In this document: piece by piece, positions 35,732-47,352 of the stretch | Position numbering within the stretch: the stretch's first letter is position 1 | Layout of the letters: the number at the start of each line of letters is the position of its first letter | Source: Tetragonia tetragonoides | Taxonomy: Eukaryota; Streptophyta; Magnoliopsida; Caryophyllales; Aizoaceae | Direction of reading: 5' to 3' | Assembly (NCBI GenBank): GCA_038025085.1 | Contig: CM076139.1 | Coordinates: forward strand, 51,688,807-51,752,806 | DNA: 64,000 nt | Made by a program: the position numbers and the translations under genes | Notes under the pieces: model-generated | Told to the model about the DNA's origin: nothing | What the model saw: the letters and a program-made list of their open reading frames with translations, nothing else | The model's database searches: none

Positions 35732-35987
35732 CTCCCTCCATCCCATGATTACGTTGTCAATTACTTTATAGTGGTCTCCAATGCACAACTTTGACCATAA
35801 ATAACTATAAATCTATGAATATAAAAATTATAAAAACATGATTTTCTAAAAGTACTATTAAAAACGAATCTAACAATAAAAAAAATTTCATTGTCAATCT
35901 TTATATTTTTTCATATATTAACGGTCAAAGTTTGTAAAGTTTGACCTCCAAAAAGCAATTAACAATATAATCACGGGACCGAGAGAG
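35732..35987. mobile_element. Stowaway MITE, 256 bp, TA target site
   Basis: The left end is CTCCCTCCATCCCATGATTA and the right end, reverse complemented, is CTCTCTCGGTCCCGTGATTA. The inverted repeat extends imperfectly for about 60 bp on each side (TTGTCAATTACTTT against TTGTTAATTGCTTT). TA dinucleotides flank it at 35730-35731 and 35988-35989. These are the hallmarks of a Tc1/mariner-derived Stowaway element. It has no coding capacity. Confidence 0.88.
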
Positions 35988-36291
35988 TATAAGATTTTGT
36001 GTACAATTTCATAATTTTCTATTTAACCACAATTAACCAAGAATTATTAACAACTCAAACTCTTGGTAGTAAGTATAAGAACGGTCACCAAACCATGCAT
36101 GAGTTAGTGGCATGTCACAATAAGTCTTTTCAAATCCCAACCCCCCCTCTCCTCCAATCGATTTCCACCAATGTCCAATTGCCAATTCCTTCCCTGACAT
36201 TAAAGTAGGGTTCATCAAACTTCACCAAAAATAAAGTAGGCTCCATCTAATATTCTCTATCAAAGATTCCGACACTCCAACTGATAGGCTC

Positions 36292-37745
36292 GCAAGTGTA
36301 CGGGTAATCGTTGTAATAAAATATCGTATCCACAGGGAGCTTTCGATTCCAAATACTAAGGTTTCTTAAATTTAACAAGTTAAGCAATCAATAGCGAATT
36401 TTTGTTGATTTTAACAAAAAAATAAATCGATAATAATAATGTGAAAATAGAAAGACTAAAGAACCTAGGGTTGATTTCACTCAATTAAACTACTTGATAC
36501 GGATAAATAAACTTCAACTAACATGTCATATCGAATGTTGCAAGGACGGACAAATAACCTAAAACCTTCTCTCGAAGAATTAAAGGCGAAACTCAATATA
36601 AAACTCAATTACCTATCTCATGGAGTCAAGCCAATATCAAGAACATGAAGAACACAATTCTATCCAAGAAGCCCCAAATATTTCTAACATACTCTCGTGG
36701 TTAGGCAAACTTGATGAAAATTTGAGTTCCGATGATCAAGATTCTTCTCTCGAATTTAAACTAATCACCAACCATAAACAATAAGCAAACAATCAATCAT
36801 TGTGCTATATTCTAACGACATGCTAGTTTCCAATTATCTAATTAAACATAAAGCAATTCAAGCAAGCTACATTAACCCTAGATAAAGGGAAATTAGCTAC
36901 TCATGATAATCAAAAGTACCAAAGAAACTAAGAAAAGTATATTAAACATGATCAAGCAAGAATTCAAGAACAAGATTAAGAACAATCATCAACTAGATTA
37001 AATAAACTAAAAGCAAGAGAGAGACGGGGAAGAGAAAGTAGTGATTAGAAATACCAATGATGCTTCAATTGAAAAATACTCAAGAACTTGATGAAATCTT
37101 GAAAAGAACAATTCCAATCTTCAAATTACAATAATAAACTAGTGTTTGATTCTAATCTAATAAGCATAAAAGTGTTTGTAAACTATGAGAGAGAAAATGG
37201 GGTGCTAAGAGAGATTATGAAAGAAATGAGTTTTCTCTCCTTTTATAGCCCCCCAAATGAATGTAGACGGATTAGGGTGAAAAGTCATTGGAATGGCAAA
37301 GGTCACGACTTGCATTCTCGATTTTCGGCAGCTTGCATGGTCATGCGGAATTTCTGAAGGAAAGTTGCATGGTTGTTCAACCCTTCTTGAGCTCACTGAC
37401 TTACTTGTATGGTCATGCAAGGTTTAACCTTCAAACTCGCATGGCCGTGCAAGTGCAATTTGGCCTAGAACTTCGTTTTTGCACTTCTTTTCTTGCTTGG
37501 TTTTCCTTAAGACATGTTCCTCGACTTCTTCTTTGATGATTGTGACTCCGAATCATCTCCAAAGTCTCTACCAAGCCTCGGGGCCTCAAAATATCCTGAA
37601 AATACATCGAAACACAAACATATCCCAAGTAGTCATCTTTATCAAAATAATCATAAATCTCACAAAGAAATTATATAATTATCATGAAATCAATCAAATG
37701 AGTGCGATTATCACATGAATAATAGCTCAATTTACGCACTCATCA
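36292..37745 (+). mobile_element. Solo LTR-like element, 1,454 bp
   Basis: It begins TGATAGGCTCGCAAGTGTAC, followed by GTATCCACAGGGAG, and ends AATTTACGCACTCATCA. TGATAG...TCA ends and the early CGCAAGTG and CCACAGGGAG strings are common at the start of LTRs of large plant Ty3-type (Tat/Athila-like) elements; I rely on memory for that lineage. The bases flanking it are CCAAC and CCTAC, a 5-bp duplication with one mismatch. No reverse transcriptase or second LTR is present. Open frames inside are chance. Confidence 0.62.
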
Positions 37746-37866
37746 CCTACGATAGTTACTTTTTATCTTACCACATTAGCCGATTCTATTAGAGATTTGT
37801 TAAATTTCTTGTGCGGTATTGGAGGGAGTGCGTAAAGGTTTTACCAAAGATGTTTGGATCACATGT

Positions 37867-37888
37867 CAAAAAAAAAAAAAAAAACCTC

Positions 37889-37919
<31 letters not shown>

Positions 37920-37926
37920 AAAAAAG
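37867..37926. repeat. Poly(A)-C-rich-poly(A) tract upstream of HCF164
   Basis: A run of about 18 A, then CCTCCCTCCCCCCCCCC, then about 24 A, lies some 50 bp before the HCF164 start. Length will be unreliable in any assembly, and it may be polymorphic. Confidence 0.8.
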
Positions 37927-37977
37927 ATTTCGACCAATAATCCATTTCCCTTTATCAAAAAATCCCATCTTACACTA

Positions 37978-40452
37978 ATGGCCTGTCAAGTTTCAACCAA
38001 TCCCTTCAGTGTACAAAGAACTCACCCAGTTCTTAATTTTCACCCATCCCCTCAATTACCCTTTAAATTTCCTGCTCAATTGCAACTGAAAAGCCAAAGA
38101 TTTCGACCCATTTCTTGCCAAATTGACCCTACTTCGTCTGATTCTTCTCCTATTGAGGTATGTTGTTTGCTTAATTGAATTTGACTGCTAAAAATATTGC
38201 AGCTTTTATTGTATTGAATTGAAGATATGTGTGTTAGATTGTGTTTTGATTCCAATTGTCTTTATTGTTCTCAAATGTCCTTTTACTTCAAAATTTCAAC
38301 AAGTAACAAGCAATTGACAACTTCTCTAGACAATTGTTTTAGTGAGTTATATCAAAAAGGGTGAAAATTTGCCAGTTGGGTCTTGTTGTAATGGAAAAAG
38401 GGATTAGATTTATTGGAGCTTGGAAGGGATGTGTATGATTGTTTTTGCTTGTCTTTTTTAGGTTTGGAGGATAGAAAGCCATACACAGATATTCTCATAG
38501 TTATAGTAGGAGTATATGTAAATTGATGTGATTGTGGCATCCCCAAGGCTTTAAATCCTGGCAGCTTTTACTCCTAACTTCCTTTCATGGTTGCCTTCTA
38601 CAGAAGCTTTTATGGTTTTATAGTTGCTTTAATCATCCTGTCATGTAGTTGGTTCTTTTGAAAGCCGAGTTTTTGCGACGGTTGTGAAGCCAAGATGCAT
38701 TATTATGATGGCTTTGGTAAAGTTGGCTGTATACTGTATTGTAGTACAATACATATCCAATGAATTGGCCCAGAGCATCTTTCGGGAGGCTCCTGTGCGA
38801 AACGGATTATAGGGGAATAAGATTTATTGTGTCCGTTAAACCAGGGATTGGAAAGAGTAAAGGCATATCCCTGCTATTTTGATGCATAAGCTTACACCGC
38901 ATAATGAGTCTATGTGTTAGAACTAAATAGCTGTAGTTTGAAGTTCTGATGGGTTCAGAATGTCAAGTTTTTGGCACCTTTACTGTTGTTTTCATGGAAA
39001 ATTGGAGCTTTTCTAGTTTTGTAGATTTTACACATTTGACAATACGTCCACAGCTGTTATACTCTCGTCTTCCTCAGTTGCATACCCTCATATATATTCA
39101 GCCTTTGTCCAGGAAAAGCCACTTGCAGAACCGGGTTTGGTCAATGATAACGGAAGCGAGGTTGCCACTTCCTCTTCCGGTGGAAGCTTACCTGAACTTC
39201 CAAACAAAGATGTGAATAGGAGGGTAGCTGTGTTTTCTGCTATTGGAGCTGTAGGGCTTTTCTTATAAACGCGCTTAGATTTTGGTGTTTCATTGAAGGA
39301 CCTATCTGCTTTTGCATTACCATATGAAGAGGTTTGTCTTATCTATGGTGTTATTTTATTCGGAAGGCTTCCTCTTATATGTTTTCCTGAGCATGTTTCT
39401 GGGCCTTATGCTCTACAAATGAAGTGAATGATAGTACATATTACTTGGTGTTGGTGATTGGTTTGTTTGAAACAGCATTTGAAGGAATTTCAGCAACTTA
39501 CCCTGCGTATAGGAGTTTTGACAAGATATATAGTGTTTTGAAGAAATTTGTTCGCATTTCAGTTATTTACTCGTCACTTTCTCCAGACATCCTTTTCTGA
39601 AGACTTTTTTATTAAATTCTTAAATGCTAGTTGTTTGGACAGAGCCATATTTTGAATTTTTTTCATCCAAATTATACTTATGTAGCCAACTAAGTGAATT
39701 TTTTCAGTCCTGGATTTTATTTATCAAGTAACAACTTCTTGATACGGTACAAGTACATTGATGAAAGGGTCAGTAAATTGGGCACCAGCTCTCATCTAAT
39801 GTTCATTTTACGGTTATATTATCTTTTAAAGTTCTATGCTAAAGAAAAAAGATCTCTGGCATATTTCACCTTTGTCTAACTTTGTGTTTTCACTGGCTGA
39901 CCTTTGCATGTTGTGCTTGGAAATTGTTGTTGATATAGGCTCTATCAAATGGAAAACCCACGGTTGTGGAGTTCTATGCTGATTGGTGTGAAGTATGTAG
40001 GAAATTGGCTCCAGATGTGTACAAAGTTGAGCAGCAGTACAGGTAATATTCTCTCTTGGTGCCGACTTTGCGTCCTTCCTGACTCCTGAGGATTTACTGG
40101 AATCATGTTGGAATTAATAGTTTATTTGGCTAGCGCTGTAATGATACCAACACTTGCTGATACATTCAGGGACCGTGTGAATTTTGTGATGCTGAATGTT
40201 GACAACACAAAGTGGGAGCAAGAGCTAGACGAGTTCGGTGTTGAGGGCATTCCTCATTTTGCATTCTTGGACAAGAATGGTGACGAGGAGGGAAATGTGG
40301 TTGGCAGGCTTCCGAAGCAGTATTTGCTCGAGAATGTAGATGCTCTAGCACGTGGACAAGCGTCGATTCCTCATGCCCGTGTTGTCGGACAATATTCAAG
40401 TGCAGAGGCTAGGAAGGTTCACCTAGTTCCTGACCCAAGAAGTCACGGATAG
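37978..40452 (+). CDS. HCF164: HCF164, thylakoid thioredoxin-like protein (in-frame stop)
   Basis: Four exons, 37978-38157, 39113-39331, 39939-40042 and 40170-40452, total 786 nt. This is exactly 261 codons plus stop, the length of Arabidopsis HCF164. Exon 1 encodes a Ser/Pro/Gln-rich plastid transit peptide. Exon 2 holds the single membrane span ([16 protein letters not shown]). Exons 3-4 hold the lumenal thioredoxin fold with the redox pair WCEVC and the cis-Pro loop [15 protein letters not shown]164 passes reducing power across the thylakoid membrane and is needed for cytochrome b6f assembly. At 39266-39268 a TAA interrupts the frame between GLFL and [12 protein letters not shown], where the Arabidopsis protein has Ser; TCA or TTA-type codons are one base away. 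All splice sites and the rest of the frame are intact. It is either a very recent nonsense allele or a base-call error. A start downstream of the stop would lose the transit peptide and anchor. Confidence 0.9.
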
Positions 40453-40557
40453 AGTCTGTCCTATTTCATCAAATTGTCGCCATATATAGATATTCATCAT
40501 CGATAATGAAGATTGTAAACATGTATACATGTAACTGTAAGTATACAGCTAACTGAA

Positions 40558-40605
40558 TCTAGCAAAAGTTGTAATTTAAAAAAAAAAAATTCTAGCAAAA
40601 GTTGT
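40558..40605. mobile_element. Poly(A) micro-insertion with 15-bp duplication
   Basis: TCTAGCAAAAGTTGT at 40558-40572 recurs perfectly at 40591-40605. Between them lie 18 nt, AATTTAAAAAAAAAAAAT. It lies about 100 bp after the HCF164 stop, probably in or just past the 3'UTR. Confidence 0.65.
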
Positions 40606-40848
40606 GGTTACATAAACTCGGACCTTCGCGCAACAAGAATTCATGATCAATATAGTCCCGCACTCTCCTACTTCTATTTGGGAAGTTTGGTAAGAGATGC
40701 TGCATTTCATTGCCTAGATATAAGTTTCCCAATTACCAGTATGATATTTAAGTAAACACCAAATTGTGAGAGTGTTGCCACGTTAATGGTGATGATACTT
40801 GTGATAATATTGACAATTGACGATTATTCAAAATTCATAACTAAGAAG

Positions 40849-43800
40849 TGTGGGGCTAGATTTTCGGGGTTTTCTGGATTAGGACCCGGAAATCGTCGCG
40901 TTACATGTCAAAGGCACGTTTCACGGACATCGACAGATTGAAGAGGCCAATTGTCAAGCAATCATGTTAAGGTTCGAAGTCGCCACCTTGTTATAGCCCG
41001 AACAAGGACGGATTTTTACAAAAAAAGAGTCACTACATTGTTATGACCCAAACAAGGAAAGGTTTTTACAAAAGAAAGAGTTTTATAAAAGATTTTAAAA
41101 AAATCAATTAAGAAACCCAAAAGTTGACTCCATCGCGATAAGGCACGAAAATTGTTTGACTGGTTTGCGAATTCAGAGATCTTGGTTCGGGGTCTAGGTT
41201 AGAAGGTGCGGACGTCCTCGGACCCGTCTCCTCCTCCGTACTGAGTACGGGCTCGTTACTAATACATTGTATCTCATATGAAAGCTTTGAATTGAATTAC
41301 TTAATGCCTTGAATGATAAAAGAAAAGCACATATATTTACACATTGTCACTTAGCACACTTGCATGTAAAAATCGATTTTGAACCGGTGTGTTCATTTAG
41401 GTACGGCGGGTTTGGATATTGCAAATACTGCACTACGTACCATTTAGAGGTGGCAAACGGGTCGGTCAGGTCGGGTTCAGGTTGGGTCAGTTTCGGTCGG
41501 GTCATTTACAGGTCGGGTCATTTCGGTTTCGGGTTGGGAAATGCTTGTTCATGACCCAGAGCGTTCGGGTTCGGGTCGACCCAACGGGTTGTGCATTTAT
41601 TTTTTAATTAGGTTATAATTGCATAATTAATTATATTTTCAACTTTAAAATAAAAAAGTTGCACACTATAATGTTATTAGACATAATATATATGGTTTTA
41701 ATCTACTTGAAAACTATGTCGTAAAGTTTTTACAAGTTATTATGTTCTTACTAATGCCTACAAAGTATCAAACCGTTACCTATGTAACAATTAGTTAAGA
41801 TCGTTCCACAAGGATTGGAAAAACTCTTATTAAAGAGAAATCTGAAACTACATATGTCAAAATTGGTTGATATGTAAGAAATTTTGATATGATTAAGCTT
41901 TTTGTCATTCACTTTTCTCATGCTGATATGTCTTGTTTTGAAATCCTCAACCCAACGGGTCGACCCAGAGCGGGTTCTGGTTTGACCCAATAAATGTCGG
42001 TTTTTCGGGTTCGGTAAGTATCGGGTTTCGGGTTGGAATTCTTTGTTCAAGACCCAAACTTTTCGGGTCGGTATGGGTCGGGTTCTCGGGTCGGGTCAAA
42101 TTTTGCCAGCTCTAATACCATTCATCGTAGGTCTTGAATCTACTCGTGGATCAAAACCCATACGTAGTTCTGACCGTGGGATCCGGTCAGTAAGACTCCT
42201 TGGGTGCCACTAAGGCGAGTATGGATGTTCTTTCCCGTAAAGAGGGATATAATCTCGCAACTTATACGATGACTCGCAACTTAGAGTCGAATTGATCCGA
42301 GCAACCCCCTACTCTCCTTGAAGAAGTAGGAAAAGACTCAAATGGGAAGATTTGCCTGTTGATTAGAGGCGTTCAACCCAACAACATTTGGTAATATATA
42401 GGGATCAACCCAATTCTTAGCTTTGAGTATAAATATTAGACTTCTCAAAAATATTCATTCTTCACTGGGGAATAACATTCATTGGGGGTGGATAAATGGA
42501 TGATTTGTGTAGATTGTGGGTATGTATTGGTGGGTAATGGAAAGAGTCTTTTCGATAGAATTCCCCGGGATGGCCCGAAGCCAAATAAGAGGGGACAATC
42601 AATAATTAGCTTCTATATTTGATCATAGGTATTCCACTGGGGAAAATGATTGTTACTGGGGAAATGTGGATTCCACTGGGGAATGTGAATTTGTATGAAG
42701 ATGATCTGATGGAATGGTAGGTGGAACACCCATGATCTCGTATAAGCAAATTGTTTCTAATTCTAACCTCGAATTTGGCCTTGGGCAGGGCTGTGTACAT
42801 AAACCAATACACTGGTTTTAATGAAAACGTTTTGAACATAATATATCACACAAGTGAGAGAATTTTTTTATTTATTTATTTTTCGAGTTGAATTATTAGG
42901 CGGAAGCATATGAATGCAAATGTACAAAATGCAATTAAAGAGATCTCAGATTAAACAAATTACAAATTGAGTATTTACAATAAAATACAAAAAAAATGTC
43001 TAAAAATCCTAAAAAGGAGAAAAAGACTTGATCTTCATGTAAATGGTGCCTCCGGGGCTCGCTCTTGATGTTCATCTTCAAAGGTTGGATTTATTCACAA
43101 ATGATTGGTTCATTCACAAAAGAATTGATTTATTTACAAAACAATTGGTTATTTACATGAGCGGTTTGAAAGAACTGACAAGGAATTAGTCCATACGCGA
43201 ATTATTGACTCCAAATTTATTTTTATAATTATTAGGACACATTAGTAGAATAAACTGGAGAGTTTCGTATTTTTGTGAGTTTGTTTGATGATTAAACGAA
43301 AATCGTTTGTAGAATTGAACAAAACCGTTTTTACAATAATCTGGACAGAACTTCCAAAATTCATATCTTGGTCATAACACAACCAAATCGAGTGTTTAAA
43401 AAGCCTAACTTGGTTCATTTTACTTCATGTTTTCACTGTAAAAATCTTAAGTCAATACAGTTGACGGTTGGTGAGTTATTCACTATTTACAAGCTTTTGG
43501 AAGTCATTGGACAGTCCATTGGTTTTTGATTTACTAGGAATTATTTACAAGTGATCTAGGTCTAATATTTACAGGGATTATACTAGACCTGAAAGTGGAT
43601 ATGTACACAAGATTTAATGAATTTTAGACAAGTCTAAGCCATTTAACGAAAATAAACAAAATAACTGCACAAAAACCCCTAATGTTCTAAGTTAACCAAA
43701 TGTCTTTCATTTTGACAGAACCAAACTCGGTTTGATTAATTCATTAAAAATCAAAAGCACCTCCGAATGGAGTGATTCCAAAGTCTAAATTGGTTCTTAA

Positions 43801-44858
43801 TAAGTCTATTATCCAAATCAAAGTTCATATTTCATTGAAGAGGTGCCAAACACTACAGACTTTTCAGTTAAGTGAACATTATTATTTCTAGACCTATACT
43901 AGGTAGGTTTTATTTTAGAATTAAATCTACTTCGTTAAAGTTGAATTATTCCTTACAGATTGAAGTAGAAATACTAAGGACTTCCTACAAAAATTATCAA
44001 GAAAAACACACTATCCTAAGTGGTTAAATTGAGCCACTTATTTACAAGGTCGAAATCTGAGATAATCTTTAGAGGGACATCACTACTTTATCTTTTGAAA
44101 ATTCATTTAAAATTTGTTTGGTATCCAAACGGGACCAAGTAGGTGTCTGTAGAAAGTTAGGGAAGTTCTGTTCAATTTCCTCATAAATAGACCAAGCTCA
44201 AAATCAATCGTTTATTAGTTATTTACAGATCTATGGACGTTGGTCGTGTTTAGACACAGAAACTTCAAAATTCAATTGTGGACGACTTAACTGTTGGATC
44301 AGAATGATTTTTATCTCGTTAGAAAACTCTCTAGATAAGGTTTCCTATGACACTAACCTCATCAATTTCTAACCGTTGGATCTTCCTAGAACCTACAAAT
44401 GAATGCTACCCTAAAAACTGTCAACAATTCGAATTATTACATCTTTGTACAAAAAATAACTCCGAGGCCTCTATATGCAAAATGACATTTTTTATTCAAT
44501 TTCAAGTATAAAAAAAATGAAAATGGTGATGAGAAAGAGAGAAATATTCAATTATCACACAATTTTGCCACAAGCAGGGATATCTATCTCATCCTAGTAC
44601 TTAATTGCAACCTCTTATCCAACCCTTCTTAAAACGTAGGGATGAGTTGTTGAATGATGCTTGGTAAGATGAGTGCCTTTAGCTTTTTTGTATGTAATTC
44701 TCTAATTTTGTACAACAGCTTCACCTAATAAAGGTGGGTTTTGGCTCAAATATTGAAATTACTAGTAGTATCATTGATGTACAATAATGCAAAGTGAGAC
44801 GTTTTAGTGGAGGGAATTTTTGGCAGAATTTTGAGGTAGACGTTATTTATAGCAAACT
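40849..44858. repeat. Gene-free, LTR-retrotransposon-like DNA
   Basis: From TGTGGGGCTAGATTTTCGGG onward the sequence has strings often seen in long non-coding plant LTRs (CGAAGTCGCCACCTTGTTAT, then TCCTCGGACCCGTCTCC), and is continuous on both sides of the hAT MITE at 41445-42114. No gag, protease, RT or integrase motif is readable in any frame, and I could not find the far LTR end or a target duplication. 42600-44858 is A/T-rich with many stops. A degraded or non-autonomous LTR element is the likeliest reading. Confidence 0.4.
41445..42114. mobile_element. hAT-type MITE, 670 bp, 8-bp TSD
   Basis: The ends are TAGAGGTGGCAAA and TTTGCCAGCTCTA, inverted repeats with one mismatch. The flanks are GTACCATT (41437-41444) and ATACCATT (42115-42122), an 8-bp duplication matching at 7 of 8. 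Subterminal DNA on both sides is packed with GGTCGGGT/CGGGTTCGGG repeats, pointing as direct repeats rather than a hairpin. The middle is A/T-rich and non-coding. It inserted into the LTR-like block. Confidence 0.85.
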
Positions 44859-44870
44859 AAAGGTGGATTA

Positions 44871-46291
44871 ATAATTAAATAAATTCTCTCATGGAATAAG
44901 GCAATGTTCCTCAAGTGGGTTGCCTCCTTGTTCATGGATGGCAAATCCCTGTGGAAGGAGTGGGTGAAGAAATATTATGTGAAGGATATTAAAATTTGGG
45001 AGTTACAAGCAAAGCAGGGGAACTCGTGGTTGTGGAAGAAAACCCTTCCTCTGAAGAATGAATTCTTAGATAAGTGTGGCTCAGTTGATAGAGCGACCTC
45101 ACTGATTAGAGAGTGGCAAGGGCAGACCCATGTGTTAGGGTATGGATGCAACTGATCCCATACTTTTTAAAAATTGTTTGTGAAGAGTGTTGTAAATTAA
45201 AGGAAAAATGAAATTACATCACCCATTGCATCCACATTGTTTTAACAGATTCCCAATGCACCCATAAAAAGCAAATAATATCTAAAAGAAGTTGAGGGTA
45301 GCATAGGAAATACACAAAACGCAGAAAATAATCCCACATGATGCTAGCACAGCTACTGACAAAAGTGAAACAATGTCCCTCTCTCCTCTCATTCAATAGG
45401 CAAACCAAAAAAAAGAAAAAAAACACACACAAATGCTAGCATAGCTTCAATTCCATCACCCATCCCACTTGCTCAACTTTGGTCATTCAACGAAATGACG
45501 TGTCTTTTTTTTTCATTTAATTAGTTTATTTTACTTTTTGGCAACAATTTTTTCAGATGTTAATAATGCTCATTCAGCCGGCTAGCCCCAAACAAGACTA
45601 CAAGACTTCCCAGCTGATGAGAGTGAATATATGAGGAAGTTTATTGAAGAATATTTTATTTTGAAAACGTATTTTTGATTTTTTTTTGTTATTATTGATG
45701 TGCGGAGGGATTGGAATGGATTTTCCGGTTCGAATTGAAATAATGGGGTGTTTGGCTCCGCTAATAATGCGGGTCAAATTGACACCCCTTATTTTGAGTT
45801 TTTGGTCTATTCTTTCTTGTACCCATATTAAAAAAATTCTGAGTCCACCACTAAGGAGTGGAGTGATGCTAGATTTAATATGTTAGCTGCATACATGTTC
45901 TTTATAGGGCCTGGAGTACACTCTAAGGGCTTCAGAAGTATGTTAAGGGTAAGCACCCTAGGAAGCGGGCTATGAGGGCTGCTTTAGGAGTTGTGGTCTA
46001 TCATCTTTGGTGTGAGAGGAATGCAAGATTGTTTACGTATAAGTTTTCTTCCCCTGCACAACTGATATAAAAGATACAGTGTTGTGTTACTGCCCGTTTT
46101 TATGGTTTTTGTAACCAAGAGTCTGTTCTTTTTTGATGGTTGTGATTAGTTTGTTGATTCTGTTTGGATAGTTTGTAGCATTCAGAGTACCACTTTGGTA
46201 CGCTGTTAGATTGTAATATTCTGTCAAAGGGCATTATTTCGATGTCCTTTGAAAGGTGGAATGAAAATCTTTTACCATTTTCCAAGAAAAA
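44871..46291 (+). mobile_element. 5'-truncated LINE, 1.4 kb, with 12-bp TSD
   Basis: AAAGGTGGATTA flanks it at 44859-44870 and 46292-46303, with the poly(A) tail at 46286-46291 on the right. At 44904-45155 it encodes the post-RT region of an L1 ORF2 (WVASLFMDGKSLWKEWVKKY, SWLWKKTLPLKNE). At about 45990-46040 it has the C-terminal VVYHLWCERNARLF. The stretch 45156-45890 does not read as LINE and may be a nested insertion or a decayed segment. Multiple stops make it a dead remnant. Confidence 0.75.
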
Positions 46292-46369
46292 AAAGGTGGA
46301 TTATTAAAACTAAGAAAAGTGATTCTCTAAAAAAAACAAAAAACAAAAATAAAGGTCTATTATTAGCTA

Positions 46370-46490
46370 GGATCATCTAATATAGAGGCTTATTTATTTA
46401 TTTTATGATCATTCAATATAAATACTTTTTTTTGGATAATCATTCAATATAAAGACTTTTTTTTGGTGATCATTTAATGTAGAGAATTTT
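46370..46490. repeat. Degenerate 28-36 bp tandem repeat
   Basis: ATCAT(T/C)(C/T)AATATA followed by a T-rich run recurs four times, at about 46372, 46408, 46439 and 46470. It is A/T-rich and probably slippage-derived. The next 600 bp to the FAS2 start hold the FAS2 promoter and leader with no other feature I can support. Confidence 0.7.
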
Positions 46491-47089
46491 TTTGATTTTC
46501 ATTATTGAATTACAGACTACAATTACATTACTCACTCCCCGTTGTATATTTATATCTGAAGATTGGACAATTTTACTACCTTCTGGCTTCGGAATATAAT
46601 GAACTAAAGCAAAATGGCTCATAAAACTATCAGCACTTCTTATTTATTGTCAAGTTGGCGGTAGTCGTCGCACTTTGGATCTTGGGTCAAACAGAAACAA
46701 TCTCTTTTTGAGACTCCGTTCTTATAGGGTAAGACTGCGTACAACCGACTTCCTTTACCTTGTTTAGACGTGGACTCTTTAAAGGCATTGGGGTAATGTT
46801 AATTTGAAGATTGGACAGCAAAGCCATTTTGTACGTCTGAACACAAACCCTTTGTTGATTTCCCGCCAAAAGAGAAAAGGCGCCTAAAAAACCCATAATT
46901 TTTTTTTTTGGTAAAAAAAACCCTTCACTTATATTCTCTTGAAAGGGAGAAAAACAATAGAACACCCAAATCTCAACTCAACTCAAGTCAACTCAACTCA
47001 ATTCAATAATTCTCGAAACCCTAGAAAAATCGAACCAAAAAAATCTCCGTTGCAGATACTTTCAGCTACTTCCCTAAATTCAGAAGAAC

Positions 47090-47302
47090 ATGAAAGGAGG
47101 TACAGTTCAGATCAATTGGCACGACACAAAGCCAGTCCTAACCCTAGATTTTCACCCCATTTCTGGACTTCTCGCCACTGGCGGCGCTGATTTCGACATC
47201 AAGGTCTTTCTTCTTTCTCTAATCTGTTTCTGTTTTTTGTTTCTGAATTTCGCATTTCAATTAGGACTTCCAGACCCCGCCCTAGGCGGGATACTTACTG
47301 GG

Positions 47303-47352
<50 letters not shown>

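Noticed and set aside
39251..39278. A mini-intron (GTAGGG...TTAG) that would remove the HCF164 stop
   Set aside because: It would be only about 28 nt, well below the minimum for plant introns, and would delete conserved residues TRLDFG or shift the frame.
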